In this document: positions 1 through 10,700 of the stretch, piece after piece | Layout: each line of letters starts with the position of its first letter | Position numbering within the stretch: the first letter of the stretch is position 1 | Assembly: GCA_020746995.1 (NCBI GenBank) | Contig: JAGPXD010000002.1 | Coordinates: forward strand, 558,001-622,000 | Reading direction: 5' to 3' | Source of the DNA: Plectosphaerella cucumerina | Taxonomy: Eukaryota > Ascomycota > Sordariomycetes > Glomerellales > Plectosphaerellaceae | DNA length: 64,000 bases | Translations under genes and position numbers: made by a program | The notes under the pieces: model-generated | What the model saw: the letters and a program-made list of their open reading frames with translations, nothing else | What the model was told of the DNA's origin: nothing | The model's database searches: none

Positions 1-974
1 TGTGCTTCTTCAGACTGTCCCTTACCCATTGGCGGACGTCGATGGGCTTTGCTTGCTTCAAGAAAATCTGCTGGCCATCCGTATCCGTGAGGAAAACCCC
101 AGTAAACCCGTGGGCGGGGGTGGGGGCGAGGACACCAGGCGAGAAAAAGACCTGGGGATTATCCGAACTCCCCAAAAGTGTGGTTTTTCTTGGCTGAAGC
201 GCCCCAAATGTAACTTGTGTAGGACGGGGAGGTATGAATCGTTGGCTCCGTCGGAACGAAACCGGCATAACGACGAACGCGAGCAGCGTCGGCGCGATAG
301 AAGGCAACACCTTGCGTACCGCCCGGGCATGGACCTACGCTTATCCCCGGAAACATAGCAGCGGCGAGCTTGGTCGTGAAGATGGTGAAATCTTCCTGGG
401 AGCCTGGCTCCGTTGCTGCAAACCACGGGACGCAGTGTGACTCCCCGTCCGGGTCAACGAGGAGAAACTTGTGGGCATTGCCCTTGATGAAAGTTGGAAC
501 AGCGAACGTTACATCGGTGTTGAATAGGTTCTGATTGTTGGCTGGCGAGAATTCGACAAAGTCTTCGAGATGGGCGAGAATATCATTCCTCACCCCGAAT
601 ATACCCGTCCTCCAGCGGATAAGAAACGAGTCCGTCATCTCCTTGGTCAACTTTCTGACTTCCGATTGTTGTTGATGTAAATTGAGGACATGTTGACGGC
701 CGAGATGGTCGACTAGGCTAATAGATTCGATTTCAGTTGGCAGCGAGAGTTCTCCGGGCTTCCAGAGGTGGGTGTTTGCAGCCAACTGGAAACGGAATTC
801 TGAGCGGCAAGGCTTTGAGTTGTCAAGACCACAATCCACATTGAAATAGACGGCAGTACGAGTCCAGGACCGAGGTCAGTCGCCCAGCGGAGAGGGCCAA
901 TGCACAAGAGGTATGTCGATATAGCTCGTCTGAAGCTTTGATAGGACGTGGACGGTGTTAGCACGAATCATCAT
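1..974 (-). pseudogene. Broken conserved hypothetical gene, runs off left edge
   Basis: I do not recognise the family. Reading from the ATG at 974 (or 971), one frame codes for 32 residues (MMIRANTVHV...), meets a TGA at 876-878, then continues in the same frame for about 240 residues to a stop at 159-161. Just before that stop the coding sense jumps to another frame. Dropping one base from the TTTTGGGG tract near 165-172 leads straight into a protein-like stretch (SPGVLAPTPAHGFTGVF, then TDTDGQQIFLKQAKPIDVRQ) that is open to base 1. So the gene has one apparent nonsense codon and one apparent frameshift in this copy. Alternatives are base-calling errors, or non-consensus introns: a 93-nt GTGCAT...AAAG stretch would remove the TGA, but its donor is poor. 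It is divergent from the VTC gene. Confidence 0.5.
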
Positions 975-1511
975 TTATAACGGTTTGATGAACTGGATGT
1001 GTTGATGAACTAGATGGGTCGATTTGTCGTTGAACCTGATATGCAGCGTCAAGCACTCGGATCTCAGGGGCCGAGGGTGCAGAATGACAGGGGTTCTGGG
1101 TGCTGCGTCATTTCGTCCGGGTACCTGTTCTGAGACACGTGCCTCCCAGCGTGGCGTCTGATAGGGCAATGCAGACTGAGGGGCAGCAGGGAGCTTCTGC
1201 TTTTTCGTAGCCGCGGTGGAGGCTGGACGGCGCCTGGTGGATCGGGCTAGACCGAACTGAACGCACCTGCCGCGGGTGCCCTCCGGCAACGTGCTACACG
1301 ACCTTCATCACCTCGCAGGAATCATCCCGTCAAGCTCTGCCAAGCACGTCCCGCCTCTTCTCTGGCACCTCCCCCGTAACACCGCGACAAATCTGTCGAC
1401 ACACTTCGAAGATTGGCAGCGTGCCATTCGAAATCAATACCCGATACTCGCTCTCGTACCGCGACTGCCCGACATCAACAAACATCCGACAATCTCCCTC
1501 GCACAGCCACC
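975..1511. promoter_or_regulatory. Divergent promoter between the broken gene and VTC
   Basis: This 537-bp stretch separates the ATG at 974 (minus) from the VTC ATG at 1512 (plus). It holds a perfect CACGTG at 1136-1141 and a half-matching CACGTC near 1345. The end adjoining VTC is pyrimidine- and CA-rich like a transcript leader, and the VTC start lies in a CCACC-ATG context. No coding sequence was recognised. Confidence 0.6.
1136..1141. promoter_or_regulatory. CACGTG E-box, phosphate-response type, upstream of VTC
   Basis: A perfect CACGTG palindrome lies 371 bp upstream of the VTC start codon. This is the known target of the bHLH phosphate regulators Pho4 (yeast) and NUC-1 (Neurospora), and yeast VTC genes belong to the PHO regulon. 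The sequence match is direct. Its use here is an inference, because other bHLH factors also bind CACGTG. Confidence 0.45.
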
Positions 1512-3862
1512 ATGCGCTTCGGCAAGACTCTTCGCGAGTCGACCTACCAGCCATGGAAGGACAAGTACATCGACTACGCCAAGCTCAAGTCGCTCCTCCG
1601 TGAGGACAAGTACGATGACGACGAGCCGTGGACCGAGGAGGACGAGAGTCGCTTCTGTGACGAGATCTTCAACGTCCAGCTGGAAAAGGTCGCCGCCTTC
1701 CAAGAACACACGGTCGATTTGCTCCGTGAGCGGACCGACGCCGCCTTCGATAACCTGAAAGAGATGGTTCCCGAGGACGGCAAGTCCAAGAGCGACGTGC
1801 CCGCCGAACGCTTCAAGGAGCTCGAGAAGGAGCTCGACGGCATCACAAACGAGATCACCGAGCTGAAGAAGTACAGCAACATCAACTATACCGCCTTTCT
1901 CAAGATCATCAAGAAGCACGACCGTAAGAGGGGCGGGCGCTACAAGGTCCGGCCCATGATGCAGCTCAGCCTGGCCCGCCGCCCCTTCAACTCGGAGCAG
2001 GGCTACTCGCCGCTGCTCAACAAGCTGTCCATCCTCTACTACGCCGTCCGCCAGCAGCTGGACGAGTCGGGCAACCAGCAGCCCATCCCCGACCTCGAAC
2101 AGCGCGAGGAGACGCACAACGGTGAGCGCTACACCGCCCATAAGTTCTGGGTCCACCCCGACAACCTGCTCGAGGTCAAGACGTACATCCTGCGCCGTCT
2201 CCCCGCTCTCGTCTACAGCGCCCAGGCCTCCAAGGACCTCGATGCCAACGATGACCCAACCATTACCTCGCTATACTTCGACAATGCAAAGTTCGACCTC
2301 TACGGCAACAAGGTCGACCGCAAGGGCGACGCCTCGTCCTTCCGCGTGCGCTGGTACGGCCAGTTGAGTGCCAAGCCCGAGCTCACCCTCGAGCAGAAGA
2401 GCGTCAGCGAGAACGGCTCCAGCGACGAGAAGAAGGTCAGCATCAAGGAAAAGTACGTCAAGGCTTTCCTCGACGGCGAATACAAGATGGACAAGACAGT
2501 TCAGAAGATGAAGCGCCAGAGCCAGTCGACAAGCGATGTCGACGAGTACAAGAAGACGGTTGAGGCCCTGCAGTCCTTTATCCGCGAGAAGGACCTGCAG
2601 CCCGTGCTCCGTGCCAACTACGTCCGCAGCGCCTTCCAGAAGCCCTCGGACGACCGCGTGCGCGTCTCCATCGACACGGAGATCGCCTTCATCCGCGAGG
2701 ATACTCTCGACAAGGAGAGGCCGTGCCGCGACCCCGCCAGCTGGCACCGTCTCGAGATTGACGACCGCAACCTGACGTACCCCTTCAAGGATATCAACCA
2801 AAGCGAGGTATCGCGGTTCCCCTACGCCGTGCTCGAGATCAAGCTCCGGGAGAACGACAGCCGTAAGCGCCCCTCGTGGGTCGAGGACCTGATGGGCTCT
2901 CACCTGGTCCACCCGGCTCCGCGCTTCTCCAAGTTCGTGCACGGTGTCGCCTCTCTCTTCGAGGACTACGTCAACAACCTGCCGTTCTGGCTGAGCGACC
3001 TCGAGGGCGACATTCGCAAGGACCCGCAGAAGGCCTTTGAGGATGAGGAGCGCCGCCGGTCGCAGAGAGCCGAAAACGAGACGGCTGTCGGTAGCTTCCT
3101 GGGCAAACGCGTCAGCTCGTACCGGGCGTCGAGGAGCTCGCCCATCAGCCAGTCGTACCTCGCGGATCGCATGGCCGCCGAGTCGAGCGCACCCAGGGCC
3201 TTAGCCCCGGAACCCATCGACGAGGCTGGCGAGCCCGCCGGCGGCGATGACGACGGACAGCAGGGAGATGGCACCCAGAACAAGGGCTACGGTACTATCT
3301 CTTCGCTCGTTCCCGGCTTCTCGCTCGCCCGGTACTCTCGCGCCAGGCACGACCAGCGCCAGCGGCCGCTGCCCGAGGGCGTGGTCGAGCCGACCGAGTG
3401 GATCAAGAACATGGGCGAGCTCAAGATTGAGCCCAAGGTGTGGCTCGCCAACGAGCGCACGTTCCTCAAGTGGCAACACATCTGCATCCTGCTGGGCAGC
3501 CTGGCACTTAGCCTGTACTCGGCGGCCGGCCAGGACACGGTGGCGGAGGTCATGGGCATCGTCTTCATCGCCATTGCCGTCTTCGCGGGCGCCTGGGGCT
3601 ACTACATGATGCACGTGCGCCGGAGGATGATCATCGAGCGCAGCGGTAAGGACTTTGACAACATGATCGGGCCCATGATCATCAGCGTGGCCATGATGGC
3701 GGCGCTGATCATCAACTTTGTATTTGCTGTAAGTTGACCCGTGATCATGTGGTTCCGTACATGTAAGCTGACGTTTGGCAGTACCGCCGGGCCTTTGAAC
3801 GGTGGGACAAGAACGACGGCTCCGTTAACGCGACGGCGATCCTCGGCGAGGAGCTGAGGTAG
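1512..3862 (+). CDS. vtc4: Vacuolar transporter chaperone, polyphosphate polymerase subunit (SPX-VTC-DUF202)
   Basis: Exons 1512-3728 and 3782-3862 (intron 3729-3781, GTAAGT...CAG) encode 765 aa. VTC makes polyphosphate from ATP at the vacuolar membrane and moves it into the lumen. Residues 1-150 are an SPX domain with a basic KIIKKHDRKR stretch (about 131-140). Residues 190-505 are the polymerase tunnel domain. About 656-740 hold three membrane helices of DUF202 type, after the signature PKVWLANERTF. Candidate catalytic positions are kept: K211, R278 and R280 (FRVRWYG), K296, R367, R384, E442 and K474 (FSKFVHG). The N-terminus, the DPASWHR region and the C-terminal third look more like yeast Vtc2/Vtc3 than Vtc4, so the symbol rests on the intact active site and is tentative. 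The intron splits off the last 26 residues. Confidence 0.9.
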
Positions 3863-4093
3863 TTCTGTTGGCGAGGGGCGGCGCAGCTTGGAAGCAATGC
3901 TGCGGCACGGTCACATCACTTGTACTCGACATCATGAGCGGATTGGATAAGAAAGTGCGTGAATTCAAGTAGGATATCTCAATGAAGCAAACCCGTTACA
4001 ACGCCAATCTGGTCAGTCTGTCTAAAACCCTCTACCCAAAATCACATGACAGTCTAGGTATGAATCCTCAGCAAGTAAGTTGCCTCGTCCTGC

Positions 4094-5332
4094 TCAAGAC
4101 CCTCCAGCGGCGCCTGACATGATGATGGCTTGGTACAGGCGGCGGCGGTCGACCTCCTTCTTAAGCATGCAGAGACAGGTCGTGATGGCGATGCGTTCGA
4201 CCGTCGCCATGGCCTCGGCGCTCGCTTCATCGGCAGCCATGAGTTGGCGCTTCTCATCGACAACGCCGGCGTTTTCGTCCGTGTTGCCGAACACGGGCAC
4301 GACATACTCCTTTGGATCCCAGGCGCGGAGGTCGAGGAGCAGGCGGCCGCCGTTACCGGCTGTGCTGCGTGATGTGCCGGGAGAGCGAGTCTCATCGGAC
4401 CGGACGAAGAAACCGACGGGGACGCGGAGGGTGGAGGCGTCGGCGGAGGACGAGGAAGAGGGGTACGCCTCTGCTATTTTGACGAGTCGCTCGAGAACGA
4501 GGAGGGAGTGGGCGCCCATGGCTTTGCGCTCTGGGCGGGTTGAGTATCGCCACTGGAAGGCGCCGAGGGGCGTGGAGAAGCGGACGGCGCGGGAGCGGAT
4601 GGAGACGGGGCAAATGTCGGATGTGAAGCTCATCTTGTGGTCTGCGGTGGGCTGAAGCTCGAAGGAGGGAGCGTCACCTGCACCGGCGGCATCGAGGTCG
4701 CGGGCCTCGTCGGCGGGTTTGCTGCCGCAGCCGCTCCGGCGTGCGGCGTACATGGCGTCAAAGGCGTCGGAAGGCGAGGGGCCGGAACCGTCGGCGTAGA
4801 TGCGCATGCTGGGAGGTTTGCCGTGGCCGAAGCGGTATTGGGTCGTTGCCAGGATGGGGATGTCTGTCTCGGGGGCTGATGAGGAAGAGGCCTCGGGGAA
4901 GGAGGCGCCGTGGATGAGGACGCAGTTGCCGGAGCGTCTGGTGCGGCGGAGGGAGACGTATGTGGGCACGACTAGGGCTGGGGTATCGAGGATAGGGGAG
5001 GCGGAGCCGGAGACGGGGACGGAGTAGATCGGGATAGGGTCCGGGGGGATCGGGGCCGCGGGGAGGGAGAACCATCGCTTTCCGGGGGTTTGGATCTGGA
5101 AGGCGGCGGTGGCGCGGAAAGAGGCCTCGGAGGAGGAGAGGCCCGGGTCGGCGACGGCGGTGGAGTCGTCGTAGCCCGGGAGGGAGGATGTGCGGGAGGA
5201 TGTACGGGAGAGAGGCCGGGGGCTCGGAGGAGAGGAGGAGGAGGAGGCGGTATATGCTGGAGGCGGGGGCATGCCGTTCTTGAGGATCTGTGGAGCCTCG
5301 AGATGAGTTGAAGAAGTCATTGTGGTGGTCAT
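4094..5332 (-). CDS. Conserved fungal hypothetical protein, Ser/Pro-rich N-terminus
   Basis: A single exon encodes 412 aa. The start is the ATG at 5332, in an AAAG-ATG-ACC context; the frame is open a little further upstream but without another ATG. The first 90 residues are Ser/Pro/Thr-rich and probably disordered. The C-terminal half has the motifs RFSTPLGAFQWRYSTRPERK and RSTAGNGGRLLLDLRAW, and ends with a conserved-looking helix (ITTCLCMLKKEVDRRR). I recall this pattern from uncharacterised proteins of many filamentous ascomycetes but know no function for it. There is no signal peptide or membrane helix. The 3' end lies 231 bp from the 3' end of VTC, so the two genes are convergent. Confidence 0.75.
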   Translation of the reverse strand: MTTTMTSSTHLEAPQILKNGMPPPPAYTASSSSSPPSPRPLSRTSSRTSSLPGYDDSTAVADPGLSSSEASFRATAAFQIQTPGKRWFSLPAAPIPPDPIPIYSVPVSGSASPILDTPALVVPTYVSLRRTRRSGNCVLIHGASFPEASSSSAPETDIPILATTQYRFGHGKPPSMRIYADGSGPSPSDAFDAMYAARRSGCGSKPADEARDLDAAGAGDAPSFELQPTADHKMSFTSDICPVSIRSRAVRFSTPLGAFQWRYSTRPERKAMGAHSLLVLERLVKIAEAYPSSSSSADASTLRVPVGFFVRSDETRSPGTSRSTAGNGGRLLLDLRAWDPKEYVVPVFGNTDENAGVVDEKRQLMAADEASAEAMATVERIAITTCLCMLKKEVDRRRLYQAIIMSGAAGGS

Positions 5333-6142
5333 CTTTGTATCGTTGAGTGGTGCTGTGCAGTCTTGGCTCTTCAACCTCCATCTGTCCAGGGGAGAACAGC
5401 CGTCTTATATGCATCATCTCGCTCCCTCGTCACAAGGCATCGATGATCCATTTCCTCCTGCGTGATCTACCCCTACCGCTCGCATCGCGAGATACGATGC
5501 GGAACCCCCCATTGTCATTGGACCTTCCTCGCGGTTCCGGCGTCAGCGCGAGATCCCAAGTGTGGCGATGCGATTGCGAGATGTCTCGCCCGAGGGGGTT
5601 CAGGTACCGTACTCGCGGCACTAGCGCCGTTTGGCGAAAACGAGGAATGCGAGCGAATCAGGGGGCGGCAATGTTCACCGAAAGGGGATAAGACGGGACA
5701 GCCGCAGGGCTGTGTACCTGGGTACATCTGGAGCTGGAGCAGCTGTCGTCGTTTGCCCTGTTTGGAGATGCAGTGCAGTGCAGCAGTGTTCCGCCGCTTC
5801 TTCTAGCGCAACGGCCGACGGGTGAGCCTGGGAAAACGCCCTGCATCGGGCTGACCGACCAACGGCACCATGTACCCGTCGGGCCAATGCTTGAATGCCT
5901 CGAGATCACGACCATCAGACGAGAAAATGGAGGGCAGAAAGAGTACGTCATACTCGGCCTCACGGCACCAACGGGCAGAAAGCTTGTGTCTGGATAGCCT
6001 CTCATGATGACTCGGAGCGTCGATCGCCAGACAAAGAACCGTCCCTGCGCATTCGCAGTCGCCTCAGTTGCAGAGCACGACGCTAGATCAACCGTCTCGC
6101 CCAAGCCGCGACAGATGCAGAACCACGGCCACGGCCCCCCCT
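5333..6142. other. Intergenic, promoter side of the 412-aa gene
   Basis: This 810-bp gap lies between the start of the 412-aa gene and the stop of the Zn2Cys6 gene, both on the minus strand. Open frames on both strands overlap one another with no family resemblance and no splice-consistent model. I see no specific element in it. Confidence 0.5.
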
Positions 6143-7630
6143 CTATGGATGCTTGCGCCCAAAGAACTCCATGTCGCGATCTAGCTGCTCCTGCACCCAC
6201 TGTGGCCAGGCATTGTACATGCCATGCTCAAAGTCGACCTTTGCGTTCAACCAGCGCAGCCAGCGAGCCATGCCGGGATCGCCGCCTCCGTCGCCCATCC
6301 GCGCCGGGGGCGCCTTTTGCGCGGCGTCGTGCTCGTGAACCATGATGTTGGCCATGATCTGCTTGATGGCGATCCAGTGCGTCGCCAGCAGCACCGCCGT
6401 CTGGTTCTCGAGGTCGATGATCTGCTGAAACTTGTCGTGTGGGAGCATTATCCACCAACCGTACTGTTTCTGGATGCCACCGTAGGCTAGGTTTATTAGC
6501 AAGGCGAGGCACGGGATGCAAGTAGATTACTCACCCGACCACGACGACGTGCGCAACGCCATCACAATATCCATGAGCATCCCGTGATACTCTATCTCGA
6601 CGCTACTCCGACACAGCGCCCGCAGGCCCTCGACGGCAGCCGTAGCCATGTCGGCCCACGTCTGGTCGATGAGCGGTAGGTCTGCCATGTACGGCCTCAG
6701 GATGGCCGAGGCATCACTGCCGACGAGATTGGCGAACATGGGCCTGAACCCACGCATCCACATCTGCATCCCAACGATGATGATGCCGCGGATAAAAGTC
6801 ATAAACTCGGCCATGCCATCGTCAAAGGCCACCGACTGGAACGTCAGGGCAAAGCACGTGGCGATGAGCGCGTTGGCCTCCTCGTGGGTGACGCTCCGAC
6901 GCGGCATCTCGGCCAGCGCCTTCTTGATGGCGCGGATGGCCTTGACGCGGTGGCCCATGGCGAGCTGCAGAAGAAAGGGCTCCTGCTCCTGCTCGGCCAG
7001 GTCGCAGGCGGCCAGGCCGAGGATGGCGTGCATCAGGAACTCATTGGTCTGCGACAGGCACGGCACCTCGTGCGTCCAGATGTTCTCGTTGCCGATGGGC
7101 TGGTGCGGGTAGCAGCGCAGCAGGAAGTGCTGGAAGAAGCGCATGTCCTGCAGGCTGAAGAGCGGGATCTGGTGGTGCGGCTGGTGCACGATGCGAGGCA
7201 GGACCGGGTACTCGCACTTAAGGCCCGTCTTGACGCAGTGCCCGCATGCCGGCCGCGTCTCCTGGCACTTGATGCGCCGGCGTTTGCAGTTGAAGCAGCC
7301 GCTGCGGCTCTTGGTGTGGCCTCGCCGCTCCATCCGCTGTTTCTGTGAGTGCGAAGGAGCTGGTGCCAGGCTCATGGTCCGGCTGCTGCTCGAGCCTGTG
7401 CTGGTGTCCTGCGGCGAGACTTGCAGCAGGTCGCCGCCGCTGCTGCTGCTGCCGCCAGTGACGGGTGTCGTCTTCTGGCCCGAGCCCGAGTCGGACAGTG
7501 TCGCGCTGGAGTAGGCGTCGTCTGTGTTGAAGGTCATGGTGCCATCCTGGAGGAACACATCGTAGTCAAAGTCGAGGGGCGACCCGGGCATGGGCATCAG
7601 CGTGGGCGGCTGGCGTGTGCCGTCCATCAT
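6143..7630 (-). CDS. Zn2Cys6 transcription factor, UPC2/ECM22 (sterol uptake control) type
   Basis: Exons complement(6535-7630, 6143-6486) encode 479 aa, with a 48-nt intron at 6487-6534 (GTGAGT, branch GCTAAT, CTAG). The Gal4-type zinc cluster is complete: C112, C115, C122, C129, C132 and C139 with spacing CX2CX6CX6CX2CX6C, preceded by a basic RRGHTKSRSG. The acidic, Ser/Thr-rich first 95 residues could be an activation or disordered region. The rest is a helical fungal regulatory domain with QHFLLRCYPH, LGLAACDLAEQEQEP and a Gly-spaced RGIIIVGMQMWMRGF. This layout is that of sterol regulators of the UPC2/ECM22 type, whose C-terminal domain senses sterol. The assignment to sterol control is by family resemblance, supported by a TCGTATA element upstream. 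It is nuclear or membrane-tethered in the family. Confidence 0.85.
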
Positions 7631-7760
7631 CGCGTGGCGATGTCAGCAGTGAGGATTGATGAGATGGTGAGGCTTGGTGCCAGGTCTGAGGGTCGTCAGG
7701 TGGTGGTCACCGACGGATAACATGCAACGCCGGTGTCGTTCGCCAGGGTAGATGCCGTGT

Positions 7761-7770
7761 TCGTATACGA
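7761..7770. promoter_or_regulatory. Palindromic sterol-response element (TCGTATA on both strands)
   Basis: TCGTATACGA contains TCGTATA on the plus strand (7761-7767) and again on the minus strand (7764-7770). TCGTATA is the established 7-bp element bound by yeast Upc2 and Ecm22. It lies 131 bp upstream of the ATG of the UPC2-type gene, so autoregulation is a reasonable inference. A further single TCGTATA at 19898-19904 has no obvious partner. Confidence 0.5.
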
Positions 7771-10700
7771 TGCGCCTGGCTGCCAAAGAGTACTCCGCTA
7801 TGTATATGTAGCAAACCAGAATCGACGAAGCTAAGCTCGGTCTGCGTTTGTTAAAGGCAAACGTCTGCATCGTCGTCGTCGCCCCGACCGCAGGGAACGC
7901 CATGCCTTGCCGTGCCGCATTCCCAGTCACGTGGCGGGCGTTGATCCAATGTCATGGTGGCAGGTGTCGGGCGATTGATGCGCCGCCTATCAATTGAAAC
8001 CAGAGTCGGCAGCGTCGATTGGCCGCCTTGGCCAGCCCGTTTACCCAAAGCAGACAATATAGTGAGCAGGAGAGGGGGGGATCGTCGCCTTCAGTCAGTG
8101 CCAGTGGTCGCCCTACGACCCGCGGCAGCAGCGCCCGGCGGCGCAGCACACCGAGACAGACGCCCGACCGGGCCTGGGGTGCCTGGGTGTTGGGTGCTGG
8201 CGGGTGGTCATCATCGGAGATCCGGCCGTCTCCGGATCGGTGCTTGGAAGCTGTCTTATTCCTGCAGCCTGGCGGGAGAGCAGCAGCAGCCTTGGGGGCT
8301 GAGCCGGTGTTCGTCACAGTGGCGGCGGCAGGCGTTCTTGGGACAGTCGATGTTGATCGCAGGGGAAGATGCAACTGGAGTTGGTGTGCATTATCATGGT
8401 CGATTCAATAGTGAGCAAGTCGATAGGAACCTGAACGACGAAGGGAAACCACGACTACTTCGCGATGACTAAGCATACACCGCGTAGACGCTGACAGGTG
8501 ATGGCAGCTGGTGAGGTGGCTCTCCTTGATGGAACCTACCTTAGTGAACGTCCCAACAAGACTTCCATACTCCGTCGACCTTGGAATGGCCTCAAAAAGC
8601 ACGTGCAATACTCTTGCGGGAGCATGGAATATTAAATCATGAGTTATGGTTGGTGTCTTTAAAGTAGGATCCTACTTGAAGAACGAGGAAGCGCCCTCGC
8701 CTCTTGCATGACTACTGGACCGACTGGATGCTGCCAACAGTTTGGCCACGTCCACAGAGGCGCCTCATGGCAAGCCCTTCGTGGCAGCCAGACCATGACC
8801 AAACTGTTGTCATGTTCCTCTCTCGATACGAGCTTCAAGAAGACTGCCTCGGCATATTTATGGAGTGGACGCAAGCTAGCTCAGGGGCATTTCGAGCCGG
8901 CCGTATCGAAGCCGCCGGGCCGTCCATGTCTCCCTTCGGATGACGAACAATGTCGACGGACCATAAGCAAGAGCCCCTGGGTTAAACTCGACAGTCAACA
9001 ACACTAGCCCCTCGGCCAGTCGTCGGCCTCGTGCTAGATCAGGGGCACGACGGCACAACATCAACAGCGGCGCCCTCGTAGGTGCGGATACGACGGCCAG
9101 TGCCGCCCGAGGTTACACGTCAGAGCATCCCTCCGGGAGAAGGCCACGACTGGCGTCGCACGGGTCATTTCAACGTGCCGACAAGACGAAGCGGGGGAGC
9201 TTTCAGTATTCGTCGTCGTCGTCGCATCAACTCCAGACGAGGCGGGGTGACACGGCAGCAGTTCGTCCGGCGGATGGATGCCGGACGCCGGGACGCATGA
9301 GGGACGAGTAAGTCGGGGCAAGGGCATCTCGGTGCCCGCGAAGGAAGCGTACGTAAGTGAGGGCAAGGATGGCGGATGCTGCCGTGCCCTCGGGGAGACT
9401 GCCTGCCCAGTGGATCCTGGCACTCGCTCTGCCAAAAAAAATGTCGCAAGAGAAGAGAAAGAAAACGGCGTCGTCCGTCTGCCAGCCACCTCGGAGGCAG
9501 GCCCTCTTTGGCGGGCGGGGTTGGCTGGTGGTTGACTCGCAGGCTGGAGACGCCCGCGTATGCCCGCGGGGCGGAGTTGCGCACGGCGATCAGCGAGCGA
9601 AGAGCGACAGACTGCCCTTGAACAGAGAACCCTCCCGCCCCACGTGCGCCCGAGTCGTCAATTGCAGGGCAGGGAGGACGGAGGCAAGGAGGGCAGGAGA
9701 GGGGCCGATACAAAGACACAGCCTGAAAGGCCGTGATGCCCTTGCAGCCGGTGAGCCCGTCAGCCATGCCATAGCTGACATGCTATCGATCCATCCCTCA
9801 GCAGGGCCGCCCGGAGACCGGGGCGTCGTGGCTGGGAGACCTGCTCCGCGAGTCGGTCGGTCCCCTGCGGCTGGGCATGGCACATGTGTTCAGCCGGAAC
9901 CCGCGGTCGAGGGCTGTCCCCAGAGACAGGACAAAGGAAAATCGAAGACAAAGAGGACCCGGGATCGAGCCGGGGTTCCAGATCGCGGCATCGATGTGCG
10001 CGCGATTCTACAAACGGCCCATCAGAGGGGGAGCCGTCAGCCCCGAGCCTCTGGCCAGATGCGGGAATTGGTGGACGGCCCGCGCGTGGCAGCAACCGGT
10101 TATGGTGATGGAGGGTCGATCAGCTCTGACGGAAGAGTCTTGGCTCGTGTTCTGGACCTCGACGATCGGTGCTGATCACCCACCAGGGGGGGGGCACACC
10201 TTGGTTGTGGCCGCGGAAGGGTTTTCAGATGCCCGGTTGGAAGTCAACTTTGCAGTGAGCTGTTTTCTCCCTGCCCTGATGCTTCTGCTGCCCAGGGTGA
10301 AGAAGAGTTGTGTGTGGTGTGTGTGCTGATGGTGGTGGTCCTGTGTGCAGTGTGGCTGGCTACCCGGCGGGTGCTCATTTCGCTTAAACCTGTGCCGCGG
10401 TTTCAATGTGGAGCGCTAGCCGAGAAACGGCATGGCGTCAGGGGAAAAACGCTGAACGATCCAACCGTCGGGAGGCTACTCGGTGGTGCGGGCCACGGGG
10501 CGGGGTGAGCTGTCGTTTTGGTACCTGACTGGTGGTGCCGTGGACCCTCGCCCTCTCGCTCTCTCTTTCTACCAAGTTGGTCGTGATCTTTTTCGGGACG
10601 AGCCATGTCCATGTTCTTTGTCAGTTTTGCGACGGTGAAACAGGAAACTGGGCGGGTTCTTCCCCGTCCGCTTTCGAGGCGCGGACTGGCTCGAGCGCCT

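Noticed and set aside
9958..9974. tRNA-like T-arm on the minus strand (CCCGG-CTCGATC-CCGGG)
   Set aside because: The five-base stem and seven-base loop look like a T-arm and a six-pair anticodon-like hairpin lies nearby. But the loop starts with C instead of T, the anticodon loop would be 13 nt, and no 5' sequence pairs with the would-be acceptor strand.
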